The notes under the pieces: generated by a model
What the model was told of the DNA's origin: nothing
Databases searched by the model: none
What the model saw: the letters and a program-made list of their open reading frames with translations, nothing else
Program-made: the position numbers and the translations under genes
Shown here: one piece after another, positions 1 to 10,385 of the stretch
How the letters are laid out: every line of letters begins with the position of its first letter
How positions within the stretch are numbered: position 1 is the stretch's first letter
NCBI RefSeq assembly: GCF_022458895.1
Contig: NZ_JAINFL010000007.1
Coordinates: forward strand, 248,001 to 312,000
Source of the DNA: Roseihalotalea indica
GTDB lineage: Bacteria; Bacteroidota; Bacteroidia; Cytophagales; Cyclobacteriaceae
Length of the DNA stretch: 64,000 nucleotides
Reading direction: 5' to 3'

Positions 1-138
1 TACGAAAGTGTAAAAGAGAATATTGCTATGTTTGAGGAAAAAAATATTGAGGTAGAGCCGCTAATCGTGTCCGGCGGGCATACCTGGATGAATTGCAAAC
101 TATTTCTGGCCAACTCATTACCACAGTTGTTTAAATAG
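1..138 (+). CDS. 3' end of an alpha/beta-hydrolase esterase (partial)
   Basis: The window opens inside a reading frame that runs 45 codons to a TAG stop. The visible tail contains GGHTWMNCK, which matches the C-terminal catalytic-histidine segment of enterochelin-esterase/feruloyl-esterase D type hydrolases and resembles the GGHTWPVW end of the dual esterase at 1408-3336. The GH10 xylanase follows on the same strand, so a xylan-side-chain esterase (acetyl or feruloyl) is the natural guess. The nucleophile and the start lie outside the window, so the substrate cannot be judged. Confidence 0.7.
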   Translation, partial: YESVKENIAMFEEKNIEVEPLIVSGGHTWMNCKLFLANSLPQLFK

Positions 139-178
139 TTTGAAATTCAGCCGTATTAACTTGTTAAATGTAAGATTC

Positions 179-1273
179 ATGAAAAAGGTAATTTGGTCAT
201 TAGTAGTATTTACTTGGGTTATGTTGAATGGATGCGGGCAGCAATCCGGGACTCCCTCGGAAGAAAAGAAGGAGAGGCTTAAGGATTATTATTCGGGTTA
301 CTTTCCGATCGGAGTAGCCGTTTCGCCCCGAGCGTTGAACACGGATGAAGCCGCCCTGATCAAACAGGAGTTCAACAGTATGACCGCTGAAAATGCCATG
401 AAGATGGGCCCGATCCATCCGAAGGAAAACGAATACTTTTGGGGCGATGCCGACTCCATCGTAGCTTTTGCTCAGCGTAATAACATGAAAATGCGCGGGC
501 ATACCCTGTGCTGGCACAATCAGACCCCCGACTGGATGTTTGTGGATGTCCAAGGCGATACCGTGTCTAAGGAGGTATTACTCAAGCGCTTAAAAGACCA
601 TATCACTACGGTGGTGTCCCGCTACAAAGGAAAGATCTACGCCTGGGATGTGGTGAACGAGGTTATATCTGATAAAGCTGATGAGTTTTACCGTCCTTCG
701 CCCTGGTACCAGATATGCGGGGAAGACTTCATTGCCGAGGCGTTCCGGTACGCCCACGAAGCCGACCCGCAAGCCCTGCTGTTTTATAATGATTACAATG
801 AAATTGATAGCCTGAAACGGTCCAAGATTATTAAGATGGTGAGCGATCTGCAAGCAGCCGGAGTGCCTATTCACGGTATCGGGCTACAGGGGCACTGGGC
901 GGTCAATGAGCCCTCAAGGGATCAACTGGAACAGACACTGACTGACTTTGCCGAAACCGGGCTTACCTTACAGGTGACGGAGCTGGATATCTCGGTGTAT
1001 CCCAAAGAACATTCCGCGCGGGAAAGCAGACCCGAAGATGAGAACGATGACTTCACGGCAGAAAAAGAACAGCAACAACGGGAGGTGTATGCCATGTGCT
1101 TCGAGCTTTTCCGTAAGCATCAACAGCACCTTACTGGAGTGACGTTCTGGAACATCAGCGACCGTCACAGTTGGCTGGACAACTTTCCGGTACGGGGCCG
1201 GAAAGACTACCCGCTATTGTTTGATCAAAATCTGGAGCCTAAGGAGGTGTACTGGGAGGTGGTTGATTTCTGA
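179..1273 (+). CDS. Endo-1,4-beta-xylanase, GH10, lipoprotein
   Basis: Cleaves the beta-1,4-xylan backbone by the retaining mechanism. The frame is open from a TTG at 140, but I prefer the ATG at 179 because it gives a clean lipoprotein signal peptide ending in LNGC, with the lipidated Cys at about residue 19. The mature part is a single GH10 barrel: HTLCWHNQTPDWMF near residues 108-121, the acid/base Glu in WDVVNE (about residue 161) and the nucleophile Glu in TELDI (about residue 268). At 364 residues it is a bare catalytic domain without a carbohydrate-binding module. The lipidation signal suggests surface or periplasmic display. It sits between esterase genes and a GH43 gene on the same strand, as expected for a xylan cluster. 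Confidence 0.95.
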   Translation: MKKVIWSLVVFTWVMLNGCGQQSGTPSEEKKERLKDYYSGYFPIGVAVSPRALNTDEAALIKQEFNSMTAENAMKMGPIHPKENEYFWGDADSIVAFAQRNNMKMRGHTLCWHNQTPDWMFVDVQGDTVSKEVLLKRLKDHITTVVSRYKGKIYAWDVVNEVISDKADEFYRPSPWYQICGEDFIAEAFRYAHEADPQALLFYNDYNEIDSLKRSKIIKMVSDLQAAGVPIHGIGLQGHWAVNEPSRDQLEQTLTDFAETGLTLQVTELDISVYPKEHSARESRPEDENDDFTAEKEQQQREVYAMCFELFRKHQQHLTGVTFWNISDRHSWLDNFPVRGRKDYPLLFDQNLEPKEVYWEVVDF

Positions 1274-1389
1274 GAAAGGGAGTCAGTCTATCTTAGAGAG
1301 TTAGACCTACCGCCAGTCTCTTTGGTAATCGCCGGGCTCATCTTTAAGCAATCTCCTTAAAATTGGAGGGAAATACATGAATAAATTAA

Positions 1390-3336
<1,947 letters not shown>

Positions 3337-3557
3337 ACTCTGAAATGAATAGATTTTTCAGAAATCTCATATGTATGCTGCTTTTAGCTTACATCCTCAC
3401 TATAAAGTGAAGTAGCTATGTATTTCCATCAAACTTCCAGGTATACAATCCATCTAACATTATCTCAATGTCCAAAAAATAGTTGTAACTAATGACCAAC
3501 CCCAACCTCATATTTTCTCAAAGCGAAGCCATTATTGCCGTAAAATCATTTTCATTT

Positions 3558-5252
3558 ATGAAGTATTTCATTCTCTCACTATGTTTCGGCTGGCTCTGCA
3601 GTGCCTGCCAACCGGAAAATCAGGCAGCACAGGAAACCTTAACGGCTGACACTCCTACCTATCAAAACCCCATCCTGGCCGGGTTTTACCCCGATCCTAC
3701 CATCTGTAAAGCGGGTGACCGGTTCTACATGACCAACTCAACATTTTCCTACTTTCCCGGACTTCCCATTTTTGAAAGTACCGACCTGGTTAACTGGAAA
3801 CAGATCGGCCATGCGATGGATCGCCCGGAGCAACTGAACACCGAAGGTCAGGGCGTTTCCCGGGGATTGTTTGCCCCGGCCATCACCTATCACGAGGGCA
3901 CCTTTTATATCGTTTGTACGCAGGTAGACAAAGGCGGCAACTTCGTGATCACCGCCACCGACCCGGCCGGACCTTGGTCTAACCCCATCTACCTGGGAGA
4001 GCTGAACGGGATTGACCCCTCGCTATTTTTTGATGAGGATGGTCGGGTATATATCGTGTATAACAGCGTTCCGCCGAACAATAAATCCCAGTACAGTGGA
4101 CACCGGACGATCCGCATGTACGAACTGGATAGCGAAACGCTGCAACCTACTGGCAAACAAACCATCCTGGTCAACGGAGGGGTGGATATCAGTCAGGAGC
4201 CGGTCTGGATTGAGGCTCCGCATATCTACAAGATTGACGACTATTATTACCTCATGTGTGCCGAAGGTGGCACTGCCTATAACCACTCAGAGGTAATCTT
4301 CCGCAGTGAAGAAGTTGGAGGACCTTATGAACCCGGGCCGGTAAACCCCATTCTCACTCAGCGTCATCTGGATCCATCCCGTCCCAACCCGGTCACCACC
4401 GCCGGGCACGCCGATATGGCGCAACTGGATAACGGCGACTGGTGGGCGGTGTTTCTGGCCTGCCGTCCTTACGAAGGCAACTACTTTAACATCGGCCGGG
4501 AAACCTTCCTCACCCCGGTCGAGTGGCAGGACGGTTGGCCCATCATCAATCCGGACTTTGAAGAGGTGCAGTATGCATATCCTACACCCATGGGTAATGA
4601 AGTAGATACCACCCTGTTTCCTTATAATGGCAATTTCACCATCCAGGATGAGTTTGAGAAAGATTCATTGGGCATGAATTTCGTATTCCTGCGTACCCCT
4701 AGTGAACAGTGGTATGAGCTATCAAATGGAGCCCTCACGATGCAATTGCGGCCTGAGACTGCATCCGGCTTATCCAATCCGAGCTTTGTAGGTCATCGGC
4801 AGCAACACCATACGGGTAGTGTCTCAACTTCCCTGGACTTTAAGCCCGAGAATGAAAACGAGAAGGCCGGTTTGCTGGCGTTTCAGAGCGAAGCGCATCA
4901 CTATCTGCTGGCCAAGTCGGTGAAAGACGGGCATGCGGTGGTACAGCTGCTTCAATCGACGGAAGAAGAACTCACCGAACTGGTCAATCAGCCGGTCTCA
5001 GGAGAAAATATTCAGCTTAAGATAGATTTTGATGGAGCTAATTACCGGTTTCTGTATGCCGAAACTGATGGAGAGTGGCAGGTGCTTCGGGAGAATGTGG
5101 ATGGCAAATTTCTGAGTACTGAGGACGCGGGCGGTTTTGTCGGAACGCTTCTGGCAATGTATGCCACCTCGTCGGGCGAGGACTCGGAAAATACTGCTTC
5201 ATTTGAATGGTTCCGCTACGAAGGTAATGATTCAGTACTCAGCAGTAGGTAA
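3558..5252 (+). CDS. GH43 beta-xylosidase / alpha-L-arabinofuranosidase, lipoprotein
   Basis: The ATG at 3558 gives a lipoprotein signal ending LCSAC; an upstream in-frame ATG at 3492 would add 22 residues that spoil the signal. The N-terminal five-bladed propeller shows the GH43 residues: catalytic base Asp in FYPDPTI (about residue 46), the pKa-modulating Asp in GIDPSLFFDEDGRVYIVY, and the general acid Glu in IEAPHIYK. From about residue 360 to the end there is a beta-sandwich like the C-terminal domain of two-domain GH43 xylosidases. The enzyme would trim xylo-oligosaccharides or arabinose side chains made by the GH10 xylanase. Xylosidase versus arabinofuranosidase specificity is not separable here. 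A decayed second GH43 follows immediately. Confidence 0.92.
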   Translation: MKYFILSLCFGWLCSACQPENQAAQETLTADTPTYQNPILAGFYPDPTICKAGDRFYMTNSTFSYFPGLPIFESTDLVNWKQIGHAMDRPEQLNTEGQGVSRGLFAPAITYHEGTFYIVCTQVDKGGNFVITATDPAGPWSNPIYLGELNGIDPSLFFDEDGRVYIVYNSVPPNNKSQYSGHRTIRMYELDSETLQPTGKQTILVNGGVDISQEPVWIEAPHIYKIDDYYYLMCAEGGTAYNHSEVIFRSEEVGGPYEPGPVNPILTQRHLDPSRPNPVTTAGHADMAQLDNGDWWAVFLACRPYEGNYFNIGRETFLTPVEWQDGWPIINPDFEEVQYAYPTPMGNEVDTTLFPYNGNFTIQDEFEKDSLGMNFVFLRTPSEQWYELSNGALTMQLRPETASGLSNPSFVGHRQQHHTGSVSTSLDFKPENENEKAGLLAFQSEAHHYLLAKSVKDGHAVVQLLQSTEEELTELVNQPVSGENIQLKIDFDGANYRFLYAETDGEWQVLRENVDGKFLSTEDAGGFVGTLLAMYATSSGEDSENTASFEWFRYEGNDSVLSSR

Positions 5253-5278
5253 ATGATGAGTATGTATAGTTACTAGGC

Positions 5279-5885
5279 TTTTCTGGTTCTGCTCACTTTC
5301 ATCTCACCCCCTGCGTTTGCTCAAAATAACTAAGCCAAAAATTCGGTGATCCACGCTAAAGTAGCTGATATGTCGGTGGTACGAGTGGGAGATACATACT
5401 ATATGAGAAATACCAACATACATATGAGGCCGAGAGTGTCGATTATAAAATCTATGGATCTGATCAACTACACTTACGATGTACTGGATATGTAGATGCC
5501 CTTGAACTGGAGAAGGGGCCAGAGCAGACCGTCGGATTCTTAGGCGAGTTGTATCCGCTATCATAACGAGACCTTTTATGTATCCACGTTCGCACAAACC
5601 ACCGGAAAGACTTATATATACTTTACCCAGTACATAGAAAACGGCCCATAGTATGTATCTTTCTTCGATCCATCCTACCATGATAACACGATATTTTTTG
5701 ATGATGATGTTCGGGTGTATATGATCTGAGGAGCGGTAAGCTCATGATGGTAGATCTGAAAGAATATCTTTCCGGAGTAAAAGAGAGTTATCCGGCGGTC
5801 GCTGATCAAGAATGCAAGTGCCTCGGCCGACCCATTACCAGCAATCTCATTCTGCCTTGGTATTACACGGATGAGTTGGAGTAGT
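5279..5885 (+). pseudogene. Decayed GH43 gene
   Basis: No intact frame exists, but GH43 signatures appear in order in shifting frames. A signal-peptide-like FLVLLTFISPPAFAQNN lies near 5279-5330. From 5346 comes VIHAKVADMSVVRVGDTYYM followed by KSMDLINYTYDVLDM and a stop, which parallels the VIHADYSDPDVIRVGDDYYM opening of GH43 enzymes. Then come RYHNETFYV near 5558, an FFDPSYHDNTIFFDDDVRVYMI segment near 5663-5728 (like the DPSLFFDDDGRVYIVYG blade), and VDLKEYLSGVKE near 5751. At least four stops or frameshifts interrupt it, and the C-terminal half is missing. The 3' end runs into the convergent small-subunit gene. It is best read as a former secreted GH43 lost by decay. Confidence 0.8.
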
Positions 5886-6321
5886 ACAGAGAGGAGAATG
5901 GGCAGCCACAAGGATTGTACGGATTGTACAAACCGGTATAGTGAAGCGGCCGGGTAGCATCCATCGTTTGAAAAAATGTGGTGGCATGTAAAAAAACTCT
6001 CTCAATACGCTTATTCAATTGCTTGTAATATCTGGCATAGGGCAGGTACGAAACGGGGGGCAGTATAGTATAGACCATCAGCACCCATTGCTCTTTGTGC
6101 CCAATCTTAAGCCGGCCCCATAATTGTACGTTGGTAACCTCATCAAAAAAAGCATCACTGATCTCCTGAGAAACATACAGCGTCGGGTGAATAGATTGGA
6201 GAACGTGATGAACTGCACGCCGGAAACTTGGGATCAAGACGCTGCCACCAATGATCGAAGTAACCCCTCCGGCCGTTATCAGTTTCAGAAATGTACGTCG
6301 TTCCATACCAAATTTTTTCAT
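5863..6321 (-). CDS. Tat-exported small subunit of a GMC dehydrogenase (gluconate 2-dehydrogenase subunit 3-like)
   Basis: A 152-residue protein with an N-terminal twin-arginine signal (ERRTFLKLITAGGV, then a hydrophobic stretch). In gluconate and glucose dehydrogenases a small Tat-signal subunit of this kind binds the FAD subunit and escorts it across the membrane. The gene starts 10 nt after the GMC dehydrogenase on the same strand, so the two are almost certainly cotranscribed and form one complex. The C-terminal 10-15 residues overlap the decayed GH43 gene on the other strand, so the natural stop may have been changed by rearrangement. The family call rests on the signal, size and neighbour more than on a strong domain motif. 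Confidence 0.7.
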   Translation of the reverse strand: MKKFGMERRTFLKLITAGGVTSIIGGSVLIPSFRRAVHHVLQSIHPTLYVSQEISDAFFDEVTNVQLWGRLKIGHKEQWVLMVYTILPPVSYLPYARYYKQLNKRIERVFLHATTFFQTMDATRPLHYTGLYNPYNPCGCPFSSLYYSNSSV

Positions 6322-6331
6322 ATGATATTTG

Positions 6332-7759
6332 TTAAAACACCTGATCGGCAGCCCTCAGCGAAAGTGCAGATAGGGTAAGCGTTGGGTTGGCCGGAGTAAT
6401 TGTGGGATAAACCCCACTGCCTAGCACAAACAAGTTGCGATACTGATGATGGATCAGGTGTTGATCTACTACCCCTTCGCTGGCTAGCGTGCTCATGGGG
6501 GTAGTGGCACAAATATGAAATTCCGTAGGCTCAACAGCATTGCTCACCATTACCTGCTCGATAGGCAGCATACCGAAGAAGTGATGAATATCACTATCTA
6601 ACCGATCGATAGCTCGCTGCACGTAATCCGAGTATCCTTCAAAATACACCAGAGGCTTGGTCAAGTCATCCGAAAGGGCTACATAATTCTGCTCCTGGGG
6701 TATGTCCTCATACACAAAACGTAACTTCATAAGATTTCGCCACTTACCCCATTCATTTCGGAAAAAGCTTCCGTTATAACTTTCTATCAGACATCCCGCC
6801 CGGTCTTGGCGATGGTCGCCATCGTACATAAAGTAGCCATTAGCCGATATGGATGAGCTACCTCCTACGTTGGGAAGATCGTCCAGGTAAAGAGTCGCTT
6901 CAATACCTACCTGCTCACATAGCCCCTTACCGGTTCGAGGGTTAGAGTCACCCGAATTAAGCAAAATATGGGCATTGAACAGCGGATTAGCCCCCATAGC
7001 CACTACCTCTCCCTGCACGGTTTGTTCTTTTTGCTGATGGTAATAGTGCACTGAACGAACCCGATCCTGGTATAACCCTAGTTGGTAGACCTGGGCCCCC
7101 ATCCGCAGTTCCACCCGAGGGTCATCATACAAATGTTTCAGGGAGTTCTCTATTGTAAACTTCGCATCCACCGGGCAGAGGTGACATACCGTGGTGGTAC
7201 AGCAAACTCCGCGCTGTCCCGTGGCTGCACTGGCCCGGGCCGTAGGCTGAGAGAAATACAGGGGGCCGTATTCCTTGGCCAGTATCCGATCTACGGTACT
7301 CAGTTGGTGAGATGGAAGGGGATAGTCGCTTTTGCGGGGATAAGCCGTTTCTGAAGGGCCGGAAATTGCCATGATAGCTTCCGTTTCGTCGTAGTAGGGG
7401 GCAATATCTTCGTAAGTGATCGGCCAGTCCACTCCAACCCCATACTGGCTTTTCATCCGAAAATCATTGGGCATAAACCGGGGAGTATTGCCATTCCAGC
7501 AGTTCGATCCTCCACCGAAATTAGCTTCAAACCACCATACTTTGTCAGGAGTAGTATTAATGATAGAATCCGGAGGATCATTGAAAGGTAGTTTGGTGAA
7601 ATATTCATCACGAACCTTTTGCAACCGAGCCTGTTGCGGAATGAATTTGCCCCGTTCCAATACCAGTACCTTTACCGTGGAAGGAGATTTCTCCAAATAT
7701 TTTTTTAGAAAAAAAGTTGAGGCAAAACCAGTGCCTATTAGAATCAGATCGTAACTCAT
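6332..7759 (-). CDS. GMC-type FAD-dependent sugar/alcohol dehydrogenase, catalytic subunit
   Basis: The N-terminus has the FAD-binding beta-alpha-beta fold (LILIGTGFASTFF). The C-terminal GMC signature includes VVDQHLIHHQYRNLFVLGSG, then PTITPANPTLTLSALSLRAAD. Residues 184-196 read GVCCTTTVCHLCP, with Cys at 186, 187, 192 and 195; this closely resembles the cysteine motif that carries a 3Fe-4S cluster in FAD-dependent glucose dehydrogenase alpha subunits, so electrons probably leave through an Fe-S centre rather than to oxygen. The protein has no signal of its own; the downstream Tat small subunit would export it. No cytochrome c subunit gene is in the window. The substrate is unknown: a sugar, sugar acid or polyol. 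Confidence 0.85.
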   Translation of the reverse strand: MSYDLILIGTGFASTFFLKKYLEKSPSTVKVLVLERGKFIPQQARLQKVRDEYFTKLPFNDPPDSIINTTPDKVWWFEANFGGGSNCWNGNTPRFMPNDFRMKSQYGVGVDWPITYEDIAPYYDETEAIMAISGPSETAYPRKSDYPLPSHQLSTVDRILAKEYGPLYFSQPTARASAATGQRGVCCTTTVCHLCPVDAKFTIENSLKHLYDDPRVELRMGAQVYQLGLYQDRVRSVHYYHQQKEQTVQGEVVAMGANPLFNAHILLNSGDSNPRTGKGLCEQVGIEATLYLDDLPNVGGSSSISANGYFMYDGDHRQDRAGCLIESYNGSFFRNEWGKWRNLMKLRFVYEDIPQEQNYVALSDDLTKPLVYFEGYSDYVQRAIDRLDSDIHHFFGMLPIEQVMVSNAVEPTEFHICATTPMSTLASEGVVDQHLIHHQYRNLFVLGSGVYPTITPANPTLTLSALSLRAADQVF

Positions 7760-7805
7760 TGTACTAAAAAAATAGTGCTAGATCACTAGAACCAAACAGA
7801 GCCCT

Positions 7806-7826
7806 ATCATTCGTTTAATGAATGAT
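7806..7826. promoter_or_regulatory. Inverted repeat between the divergent GMC and PAS-kinase genes
   Basis: Arms ATCATTC (7806-7812) and GAATGAT (7820-7826) form a perfect 7-bp inverted repeat about 50 nt upstream of the GMC dehydrogenase start, in the 251-bp divergent region. Its position fits an operator, but no regulator can be assigned and no well-spaced promoter was found beside it. Confidence 0.3.
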
Positions 7827-8010
7827 GGATACTAAATAGAAAGTTTAAAGAATAAGTTTCATCAAGCAATCAATATACTCTAATTTGAGAAGTTGTACGC
7901 AGTAACAATGGTCAATGACCTCACTTCGTGGGTGCCATCAGATTAGAAAATATGACTATTAAGCTTTCTAAAAATTACTAAATTTAAATGATTATTTTCG
8001 GTGTCTTACT

Positions 8011-9078
8011 ATGATTTCAGCCGACCATTTATCTACGTCCCTTCCGGGGTTTAAGCATGGGTTTACGCAAGCCTTATTTAATCTAGCTTACGAAGGCATC
8101 ATCCTGATCAGTGGGTCAGGTGAGATTCTTTGCGCTAACCTTATAGCCCTTCAGTTATTTGGCTATCCTTCCGAAGCATTGCTTCCTAAAGTTCTTACTC
8201 ATCTGCTAGTGGATGAGTGGGGTTGGAAAAATTCCTTAGTCCTTAATTTCTTACAAAAAAGCCAGGGAGTATCATTACCAATAACCGGAAAAACATCTGG
8301 TGGTTCAATTATCAAACTGCAAGTAAAAACCCAACGGCTTACTGAGCCTCAAGACCTTTATGTTCTTTTGATAACCCATGATGTAAATGATGAGGAAGAA
8401 CTGAAGCAGTTGGGCGAACTGATGGAAGAAGCTGAAATTTTGGCTCAATTAGGCACCTATGATTTGGATTTGCTGACTCAAAAAATGAGGTCTTTAGCCG
8501 GTATTGATCGAATCTATGGATTTTCTCTAGCCGATTCTCCCGAAAACTGGAAACGTTACTTCTCCCTGTTTCATCCCGCTGACCGGGCTAAGGCAACCCA
8601 GCAGTTGCGAACGATTCAGGAAAAAAAGGTAATTGATTGGGAATGCCGGATCAAACAGACGGGTAGTACCCAAAAGATACTTCGTAGCTATTCAAAAGTA
8701 AAAACTGACGATGAGCAGAACCCGACTCACGTTGTTGGAGTGGTACAGGATATTACTGAACTGCGAAAAGCAGAGTCTTGCGCCTTAAAAGCACTGTGGA
8801 AAGGGCAGGAAGCGGAACGCAAACGGATTGCGTTGGAGATTCATGATGGCTATGGTCCTGCGTTGGTAAGTGTTAAGCTTTTTTTAGAAACTATACAGAG
8901 CCAATTGCCACTCCCCCTCCAAACCTCTCTGGAGGAACGAGTGCAACTTTTGAATGATATGCACCGCAATCTGCGTAAGTTATCTCATCAGCTTCTACCA
9001 AAATCATTGCTTGACTTTGGTTTGGTAGTATGGATTCACCGAGAAACCAATTCTTTCATGAGCAGTTTCCGGGCATGA
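8011..9078 (+). pseudogene. Truncated PAS-domain sensor kinase lacking its ATPase domain
   Basis: Two PAS domains (about residues 15-130 and 140-250) are followed by a HisKA_3-type dimerisation/phosphoacceptor region: ERKRIALEIHDGYGPALVSV, with the phosphorylatable His near residue 276, and then LRKLSHQLLPKSLLDFGLV. In this family the LLDFGL motif is followed by a HATPase_c domain of about 100 residues. Here the frame becomes unrelated sequence and stops 18 residues later. In a second frame the following DNA reads HEQFPGMIEPAEKPKDSSD and stops at 9114-9116, like the tail of a different protein just before a terminator. I infer a deletion that fused the front of a kinase to the end of another gene. 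No response regulator remains nearby. Confidence 0.7.
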
Positions 9079-9133
9079 TAGAACCGGCTGAAAAACCTAA
9101 GGACTCTTCGGATTAAAGTTTTTTCAAGAAGCG

Positions 9134-9157
9134 AGCCGCCACAGGCGGCTTTTTCTT
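9134..9157 (+). terminator. Rho-independent terminator
   Basis: Perfect 7-bp stem AGCCGCC / GGCGGCT around an ACA loop, followed by a T-rich run. It lies 18 nt after the second-frame stop at 9116, which suggests it belonged to the gene whose tail is fused to the truncated kinase. Confidence 0.8.
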
Positions 9158-9368
9158 TATAGCTCTAAAATTGCATGGGGGTTCCCAGCAAGTATACAAA
9201 TAATAAGCTCATAACAACTTACCATCCTATACTTGCATGATACCTGTTTGTATATATTATTCATTCTCAATACTAATTGTTTATCATCATTTTTCGTATA
9301 TGAGTCCAACTTTGACAGAGCAACAAATAAGTTAAATAGCATGATGAGCTGCTATTCTGTCCGCTTCG

Positions 9369-10241
9369 TTATAAAAATCTTCTCCGAAATTCACTGGGTG
9401 ATACGCCTGTCTTTTTTTTAAATAATCTGCTGAAGTAATGGATAGAATCAAACCCCAACTCATAAGCCATTTCCTTCACGCTTTTATCGGTAGAGGCAAT
9501 GAGCTCTTTAGCCCTCACAATTTTAAGGTCAAGAAAATATTGATACGGGGCTATTCCAGTATACTGTTTAAATAATTTCCGAAAGGAGGAGTAACTAAAG
9601 TTTTTACTTTTGGCAAACGCTTGTAAGTCAGCGGTCTTATCTACATTTTCCCACATATAGGCTCTGGCAGTAGTAATCAGGTCCTCTATATCCTTTCCTT
9701 CAATCCCGCTCTGCTTCTGAATAGAAAGTAGTAATCCTACTAATTTTAGTATCATCCCTGAGGCTACTTGCTGATATGCCGGCTTTTGAATTTGTGTTAA
9801 GTCAAAGATTTTCTGATATACATCAATGATTTCTACCCGGTTTCCGCAGCTAAGAACCGGCGAGGGAATGTCTCGGAATGCTAAGTTTAAAAAATGGGGT
9901 GCCAGGTTCCCCTTGAAGCCTATATAGTTTTCAACCCAACCAGTTTTCTTATCTGGACGATATCGGTGTTTCACACCAGGGTGGATAATCATGACCATAC
10001 CGGGCTTAATTTTGAAAAGACCCTGTGAGGTCTCTAAATATCCAAAGCCTTCGGTAATATAATTTAGTTGATACTCATCCAGCGCCCTGCCATTGTTCCA
10101 ATCAAAATAATAACCAGTAGGGTGCGCCTTAGAAGGGTATTCTGCTCCTGGCAATGAATGATACCTTCCTGATACAGTGAGGTAAAGTCCCCACTGCTTA
10201 TCCGATTCGCTGGATGTTAGATACTTAAAAAAATTCTTCAA
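9369..10241 (-). CDS. AraC-family transcriptional regulator, probably of the rhamnose operon
   Basis: A 290-residue protein with an N-terminal cupin-like effector domain (about 20-150; GMVMIIHPGVKHRY resembles the arabinose-binding fold) and a C-terminal double helix-turn-helix (about 190-290) ending in the typical FSRLFKKKTGVSPSEFRRRF. It is transcribed divergently from the rhamnose catabolic genes across a 114-bp gap. Regulators in this position commonly sense the pathway sugar, so L-rhamnose or rhamnulose is the likely effector. That is inference from context. RhaS/RhaR of enterobacteria have the same architecture, but I cannot claim orthology. Confidence 0.85.
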   Translation of the reverse strand: MKNFFKYLTSSESDKQWGLYLTVSGRYHSLPGAEYPSKAHPTGYYFDWNNGRALDEYQLNYITEGFGYLETSQGLFKIKPGMVMIIHPGVKHRYRPDKKTGWVENYIGFKGNLAPHFLNLAFRDIPSPVLSCGNRVEIIDVYQKIFDLTQIQKPAYQQVASGMILKLVGLLLSIQKQSGIEGKDIEDLITTARAYMWENVDKTADLQAFAKSKNFSYSSFRKLFKQYTGIAPYQYFLDLKIVRAKELIASTDKSVKEMAYELGFDSIHYFSRLFKKKTGVSPSEFRRRFL

Positions 10242-10262
10242 ATCTGAACAGGGACAAAATGT

Positions 10263-10336
10263 GCAAATGAAATATCAATAACTACAACTAATTCCTTTTT
10301 AATCAGGCTATCTTCATTCTTCAATTTTAGCAAATG
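10263..10336. promoter_or_regulatory. Divergent araC-rhaEW control region with a repeated GCAAATG site
   Basis: The 114-bp region between the AraC gene and the aldolase gene carries two direct copies of GCAAATG, at 10263-10269 and 10330-10336, starts 67 bp apart. AraC-type activators often bind direct repeats near promoters. The copies are short, so chance is possible. No clear TAnnTTTG element was found. Confidence 0.3.
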
Positions 10337-10385
10337 TTTTAAAATGAATAAATGAATGAAGCCAATTCTTTCTAAATACGCAACG

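Noticed and set aside
200..1168. Three antisense open frames across the GH10 gene
   Set aside because: They are mirror frames of a clear GH10 enzyme with intact catalytic motifs and have no domain, signal or neighbour support of their own.
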